From Gemmatimonadales bacterium (lineage in GTDB: Bacteria; Gemmatimonadota; Gemmatimonadetes; Longimicrobiales; Gaopeijiaceae), in NCBI GenBank assembly GCA_007692605.1, contig REBS01000088.1:1-64000 (forward strand): a stretch of DNA of 64,000 nucleotides, given 5' to 3'. This document shows positions 43,592 to 52,971 of the stretch, one piece after another. The translations under genes were made by a program, and so were the position numbers. Below the pieces are notes generated by a model. That model saw nothing but the letters and a program-made list of their open reading frames with translations, was not told where the DNA came from and did not search any database. The first letter of the stretch is position 1. Each line of letters begins with the position of its first letter.

Positions 43592-44875
43592 ATGGCAGGC
43601 AGTGGAATCGGGGGAAGGAGTCCGTGCGGATGGTCCATCTCGGGCCGGCTGGGAATCCTGGTGACCACCCTCCTCGTGCTCTCGGCGTGCTGGAGTACCG
43701 ACCGGGACTCATCGACCGACGGCGACGGGGACTCCGAAAGCGTCGGCCGCCTCACGATCACGGGGGCGGGCGCGACCTTTCCCTTTCCGATCTACTCCCG
43801 CTGGTTCTCGATCTACTCGCGGGACCATCCGGTCCGGATCAACTACCAGTCGATCGGATCCGGGGGCGGGATCCGGCAGATGATCGAGGGGACCGTCGAC
43901 TTCGGGGCCACCGATGCACCCCTGACCGAAGAAGACCTCGATCGCATCCCCGGCACGCTTTCGATTCCGACCGTACTCGGCGCGGTGGTCCTGACCTACA
44001 ATCTCCCGGACATGGCCCGTTCCCTTCGCCTCGACGGGGAGATCATTGCGGGTATCTTCCTCGGTGAAATCACGCGGTGGCGGGATCCACGAATCCTGGT
44101 CCTGAACCCCGATGTGGAGATCCCCGACCGCGACATCATTCCCGTCCACCGCTCCGACGGCTCGGGGACGACCTATGTCTTCACCGATTACCTGCACGAG
44201 ATCAGCCCCGCCTGGCGCACGCGGGTGGGTCGGGGCAATGCGGTTCGCTGGCCCACCGGACTCGGCGCCCGCGGCAACGAGGGGGTCACCGGACAGGTCC
44301 GGCAGTCGCCGGGGGCCATCGGATACGTGGAGCAGGTCTTCGCCCGGCAGAACAATCTGCCGATGGCCGATGTCCGAAATCGCCGGGGACAGTTCGTGGC
44401 GCCCTCGATCGAGGCCACGACCCTGGCCGCCTCCGGTCTCGCCGAGCGCATCCCCGACGACGACGACTTCCGCCTCTCGATCGTCGACGCCGACACCGAC
44501 GGAGCCTACCCGATCGCCTCGTGGACGTACCTGCTGATCGCGCCGCACTATCGCGACTGCAACCGGGGGCGAGCCATCCTCGAGGTGATCCGCTGGGCCC
44601 TGCTCGAGCGCGCAGACGACGTGCGGGACCTCAACTACGCGCCCCTCACCCTCGAGATCCGGGTCCGGGCCCTGAACGCCCTGAAGGCGGTCACCTGCGG
44701 GACCGACGAGCGCCCGATCTTCGATCCGGACCGCGACTTCATGGCCGAAGCGATCGGCGAGGCCGAGGCCCCCGAGCTCGAGATCGAAATCGACGGTGAA
44801 CCGGAGCCCGAGGCCGATTCCCTCCCCCCTTCCGAACTCGAAGCCGGAGCGGACCTCGATGGCCGGCAGCACTGA
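43592..44875 (+). CDS. pstS: Phosphate-binding lipoprotein PstS
   Basis: This is the periplasmic high-affinity phosphate receptor of the PstSCAB importer. The 427-residue product has a lipoprotein signal (LVTTLLVLSAC). The PstS core has GAGATFPFPIYSRW, the phosphate-loop INYQSIGSGGGIRQM, and VHRSDGSGTTYVFTDYL. The family pattern SPGAIGYVEQVFA is present. An unusual acidic tail (about 390-427, rich in Glu and Pro) extends past the folded domain, and the pstC start codon is nested in it. It is the first gene of the pst operon behind the Pho box. ATG 43592 was taken; ATG 43588 is out of frame. Confidence 0.95.
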   Translation: MAGSGIGGRSPCGWSISGRLGILVTTLLVLSACWSTDRDSSTDGDGDSESVGRLTITGAGATFPFPIYSRWFSIYSRDHPVRINYQSIGSGGGIRQMIEGTVDFGATDAPLTEEDLDRIPGTLSIPTVLGAVVLTYNLPDMARSLRLDGEIIAGIFLGEITRWRDPRILVLNPDVEIPDRDIIPVHRSDGSGTTYVFTDYLHEISPAWRTRVGRGNAVRWPTGLGARGNEGVTGQVRQSPGAIGYVEQVFARQNNLPMADVRNRRGQFVAPSIEATTLAASGLAERIPDDDDFRLSIVDADTDGAYPIASWTYLLIAPHYRDCNRGRAILEVIRWALLERADDVRDLNYAPLTLEIRVRALNALKAVTCGTDERPIFDPDRDFMAEAIGEAEAPELEIEIDGEPEPEADSLPPSELEAGADLDGRQH

Positions 44876-45830
44876 CGGCGGCGGGCTCCTGGCCCGACTC
44901 CTCCCCTCCAGGAGCCGGGGGAACCTGCAGGACCAGATCTACGGGCTCATCCTTCTTGTCTTCGGCCTGAGCCTTCCGGTCCTCTTCCTCTTCATCGTCC
45001 TGAGGATCGGGAGCGAGTCACAGCTCGCGATCGAGGCCTTCGGATGGGGATTCATCACCAGCCAGGAGTGGAACCCGGTCCTGCGGGAGTTCGGAGCCCT
45101 CCCCTTCATCTTCGGGACCGTGGTCTCCTCCTTTCTGGCGCTCGTGATCGCGGTGCCCCTCTCGGTGGGGCTCGCCATCTTCCTGACCGAGCTCGCCCCC
45201 CGCTGGCTCGCCGGCCCGATCGCCTTTGCCACCGAACTGCTGGCCGCGATCCCCTCGGTCGTCTACGGCCTCTGGGGCATCTTCGTGATGGTTCCCTGGC
45301 TCCGGTTCACGATCCAGGAGCCGCTGTCCAGACGCTTCGGCGACACGATCCCCTTCCTCGAGGGGCCCGCGTACGGGTTCAGTATGATGTCGGGGGCGGT
45401 GATCCTCTCGATCATGATCATCCCCTTCATCTCGGCGGTGACCCGCGAGGTCCTCGACGCGGTGCCCCGCGAGCAGCGTGAGGCGTCGCTCGCCCTCGGG
45501 GCGACCCGATGGGAGATGACCTGGCAGGTCGCCCTCCCCTACGCGCTGCCCGGAATCATCGGGGGCGCGATCCTGGGACTGGGGCGCGCCCTGGGCGAGA
45601 CCATGGCGATCACGATGGTGATCGGGAACCGCCCGGACATCGCGGCCTCGCTCTTCGCCCCCGGCTACACGATGGCTTCGGTGCTCGCCAACGAATTCAC
45701 CGAAGCCACCGGCGCCCTCTACCTTTCGGCGCTCATGGAGATCGCCCTGATCCTCTTCGGGATCACGATCATCGTGAACATCATGGCGCAGTTTCTCGTC
45801 TGGCGCGTCGCGAAACAGGGAGGCCGCTGA
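44859..45830 (+). CDS. pstC: Phosphate ABC transporter permease PstC
   Basis: This 323-residue inner-membrane permease has six helices and the EAA-type cytoplasmic loop (VPREQREASLALGATRWEM...ALPGIIGGAILGLGRALGE) that contacts PstB. The ATG at 44859 lies 17 bp inside pstS, behind GGAGCGG. A longer frame from 44796 would overlap pstS by 80 bp and is less likely. Its stop shares one base with the pstA start (TGATG), so the permeases are coupled. Confidence 0.95.
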   Translation: MAGSTDGGGLLARLLPSRSRGNLQDQIYGLILLVFGLSLPVLFLFIVLRIGSESQLAIEAFGWGFITSQEWNPVLREFGALPFIFGTVVSSFLALVIAVPLSVGLAIFLTELAPRWLAGPIAFATELLAAIPSVVYGLWGIFVMVPWLRFTIQEPLSRRFGDTIPFLEGPAYGFSMMSGAVILSIMIIPFISAVTREVLDAVPREQREASLALGATRWEMTWQVALPYALPGIIGGAILGLGRALGETMAITMVIGNRPDIAASLFAPGYTMASVLANEFTEATGALYLSALMEIALILFGITIIVNIMAQFLVWRVAKQGGR

Positions 45831-46714
45831 TGGCGTCCTCGACCCCCTCGACCGAAAACCAGGTCACCGGCGGAGGCATCTCGACCCGCCGCAAGCTCGT
45901 GAACCAGGTCATGCTCACCCTCACCGGGGTGGCGTCGGTGCTGGTCCTGATTCCGCTCCTGCTGATCTTCTACTACTTGCTGGCGGCAGGCGCCGGCTCG
46001 ATCAACATCGACTTCTTCACGCAGCTCCCCGCACCGGTGGGTGAGCCAGGCGGCGGAATGGCCAACGCGATCGTGGGCACCCTCTCCCTCGTGCTCCTGG
46101 CGGGCGCGATCGGGATCCCGATCGCGGTGGGCGCGGGGGTCTTTTTGGCCGAGGCGGGGCGCTCCCCGCTCGGCAACTTCGTGCGGTTCATCGCCGACGT
46201 GATGAACGGAATCCCCTCGATCGTGACGGGGATCTTCGTGTGGGCCTGGATCGTGGTCTGGATGGGGCGCTTCTCGCTCCTGGCCGGGTCGATCGCCCTG
46301 GCGGTGATGCTGATCCCGATGGTCACCCGCACCACCGAGGAAATGGTTCGACTCGTGCCGCGAGAGCTGCGCGAGGGCGGGGTGGCCCTCGGCTTCACCC
46401 GCTGGCGCACCACCCTCGGCATCGTCCTGCCGGCGGCGAAGAGCGGGATCCTGACGGGGATCCTCGTGGCGCTCGCCCGCATCGCGGGAGAGACCGCCCC
46501 CCTTCTGTTCACCGCCTTCGGCAACCCCTTCTGGGAGTGGCGCCTGAACGAGCCGATCTCGGCGCTTCCACTCCTGATCTACCAGTACGCCATCTCGCCC
46601 TACGACGAGTGGCACCGTCTCGCCTGGGCCGCCTCGCTGGTCCTCATCGGCATGGTGCTCGCCATCAGTCTCATGGCACGCTTCATCATCAAGAATCCAT
46701 ACCGGGACCGCTGA
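45830..46714 (+). CDS. pstA: Phosphate ABC transporter permease PstA
   Basis: This 294-residue second permease of the phosphate importer forms the channel with PstC. Six hydrophobic helices are present. The EAA loop reads [21 protein letters not shown]...[15 protein letters not shown], which is the PstA pattern. The start ATG overlaps the pstC stop by one base, and pstB begins 1 bp after its stop. Gene order S-C-A-B-U is the standard one. Confidence 0.95.
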   Translation: MASSTPSTENQVTGGGISTRRKLVNQVMLTLTGVASVLVLIPLLLIFYYLLAAGAGSINIDFFTQLPAPVGEPGGGMANAIVGTLSLVLLAGAIGIPIAVGAGVFLAEAGRSPLGNFVRFIADVMNGIPSIVTGIFVWAWIVVWMGRFSLLAGSIALAVMLIPMVTRTTEEMVRLVPRELREGGVALGFTRWRTTLGIVLPAAKSGILTGILVALARIAGETAPLLFTAFGNPFWEWRLNEPISALPLLIYQYAISPYDEWHRLAWAASLVLIGMVLAISLMARFIIKNPYRDR

Positions 46715-46715
46715 C

Positions 46716-47585
46716 ATGGACAATCCCACCACAGCCTCGAAGACGAAGACCCCCTCCTCGAATCCCGCGAGGAAGATGGCGATCGATCACGCGGATGAGA
46801 GCCCTCCGGTTCCGTCCGCGGACAAGGCCCGTCTCGCGATCGAGGCCCGAGCCTTCTCGTTCTGGTACGGATCGACGCAGGCCCTCGACTCGATCGACCT
46901 GAAGGTCCCCGAGCGGCGGGTCACCGCACTGATCGGGCCCTCGGGATGCGGCAAGTCGACCTTCCTGCGCTCGATCAACCGGATGAACGACCTCATTCCG
47001 AAGATCCGGCACGAAGGGGACATCCTCCTCGAGAACGACTCGGTGTACCGTACGGATCGAGACGTGGTGCAGCTGCGCAAGTCGGTCGGGATGGTCTTTC
47101 AGAAATCGAATCCGTTCCCGAAGTCCATCTACCAGAACGTGGCGTATGGTCCCAGGGTCAACGGACTGGTGAAGGGCAGGCGTGAAATGGACGCACTCGT
47201 CGAGTCCTCGCTCCGACAGGCGGCGCTCTGGGACGAGGTGAAGGACCGACTCGACTCGAGTGCCCTCGGGCTCTCGGGAGGACAGCAGCAGCGCCTGTGC
47301 ATCGCCCGGGCCCTGGCGGTCTCGCCCGAGGTGATCCTGATGGACGAGCCGGCGTCGGCGCTCGACCCGATCGCTACCCAGAAGATCGAGGAGCTCATCT
47401 ACGAGCTCAAGAACGACTACACGATCCTGATCGTGACGCACAACATGCAGCAGGCGGCCCGCGTCTCGGACTACACCGCGTTTTTCTTCATGGGCCGGCT
47501 CATCGAGGTCGGCCGGACCGAGGAGCTCTTCACGAATCCCGTCGAAGAGCAGACCGAAGCCTACATCACCGGACGGTTCGGATGA
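46716..47585 (+). CDS. pstB: Phosphate ABC transporter ATP-binding protein PstB
   Basis: This 289-residue ATPase drives PstSCA uptake at the inner face of the membrane. Walker A is GPSGCGKST, the signature loop is [15 protein letters not shown], Walker B is [13 protein letters not shown], and the switch is [17 protein letters not shown]. The PstB hallmark [20 protein letters not shown] is exact. About 40 extra polar residues precede the ATPase core, so a later start (for example Met21) is possible. Its stop overlaps the phoU start as ATGA. Confidence 0.97.
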   Translation: MDNPTTASKTKTPSSNPARKMAIDHADESPPVPSADKARLAIEARAFSFWYGSTQALDSIDLKVPERRVTALIGPSGCGKSTFLRSINRMNDLIPKIRHEGDILLENDSVYRTDRDVVQLRKSVGMVFQKSNPFPKSIYQNVAYGPRVNGLVKGRREMDALVESSLRQAALWDEVKDRLDSSALGLSGGQQQRLCIARALAVSPEVILMDEPASALDPIATQKIEELIYELKNDYTILIVTHNMQQAARVSDYTAFFFMGRLIEVGRTEELFTNPVEEQTEAYITGRFG

Positions 47586-48298
47586 CGACGACAGAGAGAG
47601 GCGGCCCCGCCCGACACTTCCACACCGAGCTCGCCGAGCTCAAGGCGCTCCTGCTCAAGATGTCGGGTGAGGCCGAGGAGCTCGTCCGGATCTCGGTCGA
47701 AGCCCTCCTCGAGCAAAACCTCGAGAAGGCGCAGGCCACGGTCGACGGGGACCTCCGCGTGGACCAGCTGGAGCTCGAGATCGACAAGGCCGCGCACGAG
47801 CTGCTGGCCCTTCAGCAGCCGATGGCCGGGGACCTGCGCTTCATCACCATGACGATGAAGATCTCGAACGACCTGGAGCGGGTCGGGGACCACGCGGTGA
47901 ACATCGCGCGCGCCGTGCAGCGGCTGGCCGACCTGCCTCCCTTCGGCAGGGCACCCGAGGTCGCCGAGATGGCCCGCCTCGCCAGCGACATGCTCTCCGA
48001 CGCCCTCGACTCCTTCGTGCGACGGGACGCCGAAATGGCACGGGGCATCGGGGCCCGGGACGACCAGGTGGACCACCTGTACAACTCGATGTTCCGGATC
48101 CTCCTGACGCACATGATGGAGGACCCCCGACGCATCGGACCGGCCATGTCGACGCTCCTGATCTCGAAGAATCTGGAGCGGATCGCCGACCTTGCGACCA
48201 ACGTGGCCGAAGATGTCGTCTTTCTGGTCGAAGGCAAGGTGATCAAGCACGGTTCGGGTCGGGGAGGGCGCCCGGCGGACCGAACCGCGCCCCGCTGA
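47582..48298 (+). CDS. phoU: Phosphate transport regulator PhoU
   Basis: This 238-residue all-helical protein of two PhoU repeats links the phosphate transporter state to the PhoR kinase and restrains uptake. Each repeat has the metal-binding E/DxxxD pattern: [16 protein letters not shown] in the first and [19 protein letters not shown] in the second. It overlaps pstB by 4 bp, completing the operon. No phoR-phoB pair follows; a 137-bp gap leads to an unrelated solute-binding lipoprotein. Confidence 0.95.
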   Translation: MTTTERGGPARHFHTELAELKALLLKMSGEAEELVRISVEALLEQNLEKAQATVDGDLRVDQLELEIDKAAHELLALQQPMAGDLRFITMTMKISNDLERVGDHAVNIARAVQRLADLPPFGRAPEVAEMARLASDMLSDALDSFVRRDAEMARGIGARDDQVDHLYNSMFRILLTHMMEDPRRIGPAMSTLLISKNLERIADLATNVAEDVVFLVEGKVIKHGSGRGGRPADRTAPR

Positions 48299-48435
48299 GT
48301 GGAACCGTAGCGCCCGGCGCGTGTCTCTCCCAGTGCCGGGGATGAGATGGTCCCCCCGGCTCCGGGAAGCTGCATGCGGTCGACCCGTCCCGTTCCCGGG
48401 AGTGGTTCAGCGGCGGGCACCAGCAGGAGAGTTCC

Positions 48436-49434
48436 GTGCGTGCTATCGACCCTGCCCCCGTCAGGGCTCCCTACAACCCCATCCTCTCTCTCCTCCTCGT
48501 CTCCGTGTTGCTCGTGGTTCCCACGGGCTGCGGGTCCGACGGCGAGGACGTGAGCAGTTGGACGCCCGGGCCCCGCCCCGTCTCCGACGAGCGTCCGGTC
48601 CTGGCCGCGTCCGGCGACGTCGAGGTGGACCGGGGATCCACCTTTGCCGCCGTCAGCGAGAGCGGCGAAGGGGAGATCGTGGTGATCTTCACGAACGCGG
48701 ACGGGTGGGCCTACTTCGACGACGAGGGATATCTCACCGGGGTCTCCGTCGAGATCCTCGAGGACTTCTTCCGCTGGGTGGAATCGACCCGTGACGTCTC
48801 GCTCGACGTGGTCTGGTCCGAAGACGACGACTGGATGCAGTTCTACCGCAGGGTCCGCGACGCCCGGGGCGGAGTGATCGGGGCCGGCAACGTCACCATC
48901 ACCGACGAGCGCCGCCAGGAGCTGGACTTCTCGCCCGCCTACCAGAGCAATGTTGCGGTGCTGATCACCCACGAGGACGTTCCCGAACTCGAGTCCATGC
49001 AGAACGCCTCGGAGCGTTTCCGGGGATTCGCGGCACACCCCTATCTCGGGACGCTGCACGAGGAGCGGGTGAACCAGCTGAGAGAGCGTCGGATCCCGGG
49101 CCTGCGAGTCCTCCCCCTCAGCTCCAACGACGAGATCCTGGCCGCCGTCTCCGAATCGCCGGACCGGCTGGCCTGGATCGACGCTCACGCGTACTTCCGC
49201 GGGGTCGAGGAAGGGTTGCCCATCCGACGCCATCCGGTGGCCGACGACAGCTCCGAGAGCTTCGGGTTCATCCTCCCCCGTGGATCCGACTGGACCCCGC
49301 TGCTCGAGGAGTTCTTCCTCGAAGACGACGGCTACCGGAACTCCGAGCGGTACCGCGAGATCCTCCTCACCCACCTGGGAGAGGGGCTCAGCGAGCTCCT
49401 CGAGGAAGTTCGTGAAGTTCGTGAAGTCCGGTAA
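48436..49434 (+). CDS. Family-3 solute-binding lipoprotein, orphan
   Basis: This 332-residue lipoprotein (signal LLLVSVLLVVPTGC) has the amino-acid-type periplasmic binding fold (SBP_bac_3). Supporting features are an N-terminal lobe with YLTGVSVEILEDFF, the hinge region GAGNVTITDERRQELDFSPAY, and a second lobe with AWIDAHAYF. No permease or ATPase gene is near, so it may act as a sensor or be served by a distant transporter. The GTG at 48436 has AGGAG 6 nt upstream. The C-terminus ends EVREVREVR, encoded by a 9-bp tandem repeat that also supplies the TAA stop. It lies downstream of phoU, but a 137-bp gap makes co-transcription uncertain. Confidence 0.88.
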   Translation: MRAIDPAPVRAPYNPILSLLLVSVLLVVPTGCGSDGEDVSSWTPGPRPVSDERPVLAASGDVEVDRGSTFAAVSESGEGEIVVIFTNADGWAYFDDEGYLTGVSVEILEDFFRWVESTRDVSLDVVWSEDDDWMQFYRRVRDARGGVIGAGNVTITDERRQELDFSPAYQSNVAVLITHEDVPELESMQNASERFRGFAAHPYLGTLHEERVNQLRERRIPGLRVLPLSSNDEILAAVSESPDRLAWIDAHAYFRGVEEGLPIRRHPVADDSSESFGFILPRGSDWTPLLEEFFLEDDGYRNSERYREILLTHLGEGLSELLEEVREVREVR

Positions 49435-49467
49435 GTCCGGGAAGTTCGGGAAGTTCGGCAGGTCCGG
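49405..49467. repeat. 9-bp tandem repeat spanning a stop codon
   Basis: Seven consecutive 9-bp units of the type GAAGTTCG(T/G) run from 49405 to 49467. The fourth unit begins TAA instead of GAA, and this substitution is the stop codon of the solute-binding lipoprotein. Copies after the stop keep the same frame, so the original open frame probably ran on. Confidence 0.85.
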
Positions 49468-49485
49468 CAGGGCCGCCCGGAGGCA

Positions 49486-51483
49486 TCATGATCCGCCCAG
49501 CATCGCCTCCAGAACCGAGCGTCCCGTAGCGTCGCGGGGGGTCGGGATTCCGGTGTAGTCGGCGACCGTCGGCGCCACTACCGTAGCGCGAACCCCATCG
49601 ATTCGCCCCGCTTCGAAGGGACCGCCGACCGCGCAGAAGGCGGTATACATGTCGGGCTCGTCGGGCGGGAATCCGTGCCCCGCCCACAGAGGCGCATCGC
49701 TCACCGCCGCATCCCCCCCGAGCGATCCGGTGGTCCGGTATCCGGGAGCGGTGCCCCAGTAGAGGTCTCCCCCGGCCGGTCCGCCGATCCCGAGTTCAGG
49801 CTCCTCGGACGGGGTGAAGGTGCGCGTCACCACGGGTCGACCATCCTCGTCGACCACCCCCTCGATGGCCTCGCGCGCCAGGGCGATCACCGAGGCCTCC
49901 TCGTCGGGGGGCACGATCCCGTCCACCCACGCCTCGCGGTTCACCGAGATCCAGTACCCGTTGGGGGCCAGCGCCCGGGTGCGCGACAGGTCGATCTGTC
50001 CGGCCTCGTCGAGCACGAGAAGCCCCGCGTCGATCAGGGCCCGGTTGGGTCGAAAGAAGCGCCACGAGCTGCGCATCCCGTGATCTCCGGTCACGAACAC
50101 CGCGGCTTTGGAGGCCTCGGCCAACTCGATCAGGTGGCCCAACCGGCGGTCGACCAGCCTCCAGACCCTCGCGCGGAACTCGCGGACCTGCTCCGCGATC
50201 CCGGCATCGTAGCCGGGATACTCCGGATCGAGATAGCCGAGGAGCTCGTGGTCGATCGCGTCCGAGAGGGGAAAGTAATCCATCTGCAGCCTCGGCTCGA
50301 AGTGGGTCCAGAGCCACTCCGACCCCCGCATGAACTGACGCAGGAGGAGCTCCGCCGTCTCCAGGTACCGGGATTCGGCCGTACCGTCGCCCCCCGCCAT
50401 CAGGGTCGGGCCGAGGCCACCGCTGCGGTAGAGGGCGAAGGCGGAGTTCCCGATCCACCCTCCGACGGCGGCGTCATAGGCCTCCTCGAGATCGGGCCGG
50501 TTCCCCTCCATGAGGTGCATCGAGGGATGATAGATCAGCAGCTCCGAGCCATCGGGGGCGAGGTCGAAGAGACGCAGGTGGAGATAGGTACGCCCGCCCT
50601 CCACGGGGAGCTCGAGGGGCTCCGAGAAGTGGCGGGCCGGCTCCCGCCCGTCGAGGGGCTCGCTCTCGAGCGGCGCCCGCCGAGCCGTGACCGCCCGGGA
50701 GAGATCCGGGCCGAGCCCCACACTGATCGCCGCATAGCCCTCCTCACCCTCGGCTCCGTGCATGAGCAGATCGAAGGCCCCGGCGGCGTTCGTCCAGCGG
50801 TACGCCCGGGGCGCCGGGTCGGCGGGGAGTACATCGAGGTCCGTCCAATCTGCGGCATCCGCCGGGTCGAGGTCCGAAAGCCTCAGAAGTCCGTGGCCCA
50901 CCACCGTTCGGTTGTATCCGTTCAGGACGTTCACGTCCGCTCGCTCCAGCGCCTGCCGTGCCAGCTCCCGCCGCTCCTCGAGCTCGGAGGTGCGGGGGCC
51001 ATCGACCGAGGGGAAGCCCGGCACCCCGGGCGCCTGCGTGACATGGTGGGCCGCAACCGGAATCCCCGCGAGGCCGGCCGTCACCCAGAGGGGATCGGCC
51101 GACAGGACGGCATAGTCGAATCCCGAGATCGTCTCGGTGACCCGGTGCTCCGATCGAGGGAGCCGATGCTGCCCACCGGCAGTGGCACCGGTGACGTCAC
51201 CGAAGGCGCCGGTCCAGAGGGTGGCGTGGCTCGACGGGGTCACCGAGGGCATGCCCACCATCGCGTAGTCGGCGCACATCCCCCGGTCGAACACACCGAA
51301 GAGCTCGGGGGCCTCGGCGGGCGTCAGGGTCTCGCGCAGGATCGACTCGCTCAGCGCGTCGATGCTGACGAGGATCGCCCGGGACGTCTGCTCGGCGGGA
51401 GTCGATGGGGCTTCGCACCCTGCCAGGACGGCGAGGGTGAGCCCGAGCACGACGGCGGGGAGTCGGAGATGTCGCTGGAGCAT
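49486..51483 (-). CDS. Alkaline-phosphatase-superfamily lipoprotein (type I phosphodiesterase/nucleotide pyrophosphatase-like)
   Basis: This 665-residue exported lipoprotein (signal LGLTLAVLAGC) has a phosphodiesterase/NPP-type fold. The N-terminal metal and nucleophile regions are VSIDALSESIL and SVTPSSHATLWTG. The later metal-ligand segments FVTGDHGMRSSW and WAGHGFPPD are both recognisable. A large insertion (about 190-420) with strand-rich, Ala/Pro-rich sequence separates them. The substrate is unknown; phosphodiesters, nucleotides or phosphonolipids are possible. It is in reverse orientation downstream of the phosphate operon and diverges from the serine hydrolase gene across 199 bp. Phosphate scavenging is plausible, but no Pho box was found before it. 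Confidence 0.85.
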   Translation of the reverse strand: MLQRHLRLPAVVLGLTLAVLAGCEAPSTPAEQTSRAILVSIDALSESILRETLTPAEAPELFGVFDRGMCADYAMVGMPSVTPSSHATLWTGAFGDVTGATAGGQHRLPRSEHRVTETISGFDYAVLSADPLWVTAGLAGIPVAAHHVTQAPGVPGFPSVDGPRTSELEERRELARQALERADVNVLNGYNRTVVGHGLLRLSDLDPADAADWTDLDVLPADPAPRAYRWTNAAGAFDLLMHGAEGEEGYAAISVGLGPDLSRAVTARRAPLESEPLDGREPARHFSEPLELPVEGGRTYLHLRLFDLAPDGSELLIYHPSMHLMEGNRPDLEEAYDAAVGGWIGNSAFALYRSGGLGPTLMAGGDGTAESRYLETAELLLRQFMRGSEWLWTHFEPRLQMDYFPLSDAIDHELLGYLDPEYPGYDAGIAEQVREFRARVWRLVDRRLGHLIELAEASKAAVFVTGDHGMRSSWRFFRPNRALIDAGLLVLDEAGQIDLSRTRALAPNGYWISVNREAWVDGIVPPDEEASVIALAREAIEGVVDEDGRPVVTRTFTPSEEPELGIGGPAGGDLYWGTAPGYRTTGSLGGDAAVSDAPLWAGHGFPPDEPDMYTAFCAVGGPFEAGRIDGVRATVVAPTVADYTGIPTPRDATGRSVLEAMLGGS

Positions 51484-51682
51484 TCGGATCTCGAGGGTTC
51501 CGGTGGTGGGGAGTGTGAAGGGGCGACGCACCGACGGTACGACCGTGCGACCCGGCGACCGGCGTGCAGATAACCCCCACATGGTAATCGGATCCACCCT
51601 TGCCCGCGCACCCGAACGGGCCGCATTATCGCTGCGATCCCGTAACGATTCTCGGACGCACTCCCGCCCAGGACCCAAAACC

Positions 51683-52960
51683 ATGCAGGCAGACACCCGA
51701 CCGGCGCCCCTCACCCCCTCCGTACCCCTCCTGCGGGCCGCATGCCTCGGACTGGCCCTCCTCGTGGCCTTCGGGAGTCTTCTTCCGACCGCCCTCGAGG
51801 GCCAGGAGTACTTCCCCCCCCGGGGGGACTGGGAGGTCCGCGACCCCGGGCAGGTCGGGATGTCGGCTTCGCTCCTGGACGAGGCGATCCAGTTCGCGAT
51901 CGAGGCCGAAAGTACGGGCCCTCGCGACCTGGCGCTCGCCCACCAGAGAGGGTTCGCCCGGGAGCCCTTCGGGGAGCAGGTGGGTCCCTTCAAGGAGCGC
52001 GGCCCGAACACGGGGGTGATCATCCGCAACGGGTACATCGTGGCGGAGTGGGGGGAGCCCCACCGGGTCGACAACACCTTCAGCGTGACCAAGAGCTTCG
52101 TGGCGACCACGGTGGGGCTCGCCTGGGATCGGGGCCTGATCCCCGACCTCTTCGAACCGGTGGGACCGCTCATGGCGCCCGTCTTCGCGCAGAACCCCGA
52201 GTGTGTCGCTCCCCGGGCCGCCACCGGGGAGTTCCCCCAGCTCGCCCCGCCCTTCGAGCCCTTTGCGAGCGAGCACAACGCCCGGGTCCGGTGGGACGAC
52301 CTGCTTCGGCAGACGTCGGACTGGGAGGGGATGCTCTGGTGCAAACCGGACTGGGGCGATCGGCCCTCGGGGAATCCCGACGAGTGGCTCACCCGCGAGC
52401 GGAATGAGCCGGGAACGGTCTACGAGTACAACGACACCCGGGTCAACCTCCTGGCGCTGGCGTCTCTGAACATCTGGCGGACCCCGCTGCCCGAGGTGCT
52501 TCGCGAGCACGTGATGGACCCGATCGGGGCCTCACCCACCTGGCGCTGGACGGGATACGAGAACTCCTGGGTGCTGCTCGACGGACGCTGGGTCGAATCC
52601 GTCAGCGGAGGTGCGCACTGGGGAGGCGGCATGTTCATCAGCGCCCGGGACATGGCCCGCTTCGGCCTGCTGAACCTTCGTAACGGCCAGTGGGAGGGAG
52701 ACCAGCTGCTCTCCGAGAGCTGGCTCGAGCAGGCCCGCACTCCGGGGGTGAACCCCGGCTACGGCTTCATGAACTACTTCCTGAACCAGGACGGCCGGGG
52801 GTGGTCCGAGGCCAGCGAGGGATCACACTACCACGCCGGGGCCGGCTCGAACATCATCTACGTGGATTTCGAGAACGACCTGGTGGTGGTGGTGCGGTGG
52901 ATCCGGAACGGGGCGCTGAACGAATTCATCGGGAAGGTGCTCGCCGCCATCGAGGACTGA
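51683..52960 (+). CDS. Secreted beta-lactamase-fold serine hydrolase
   Basis: This 425-residue exported hydrolase of the class C beta-lactamase/esterase family begins with a signal peptide (LRAACLGLALLVAFGSLLPTALEG). The three expected motifs are SVTKSF (nucleophile SxxK), YEYND (Tyr-x-Asn) and HYHAGAGSN (third box). It may be an esterase, peptidase or true D-Ala carboxypeptidase; resistance activity cannot be assumed. ATG 51683 is preferred because the signal peptide begins here; the longer upstream frame is not protein-like. Its stop lies 11 bp from the end of the convergent plug-like protein. Confidence 0.9.
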   Translation: MQADTRPAPLTPSVPLLRAACLGLALLVAFGSLLPTALEGQEYFPPRGDWEVRDPGQVGMSASLLDEAIQFAIEAESTGPRDLALAHQRGFAREPFGEQVGPFKERGPNTGVIIRNGYIVAEWGEPHRVDNTFSVTKSFVATTVGLAWDRGLIPDLFEPVGPLMAPVFAQNPECVAPRAATGEFPQLAPPFEPFASEHNARVRWDDLLRQTSDWEGMLWCKPDWGDRPSGNPDEWLTRERNEPGTVYEYNDTRVNLLALASLNIWRTPLPEVLREHVMDPIGASPTWRWTGYENSWVLLDGRWVESVSGGAHWGGGMFISARDMARFGLLNLRNGQWEGDQLLSESWLEQARTPGVNPGYGFMNYFLNQDGRGWSEASEGSHYHAGAGSNIIYVDFENDLVVVVRWIRNGALNEFIGKVLAAIED

Positions 52961-52971
52961 GCCCCGGCCCG

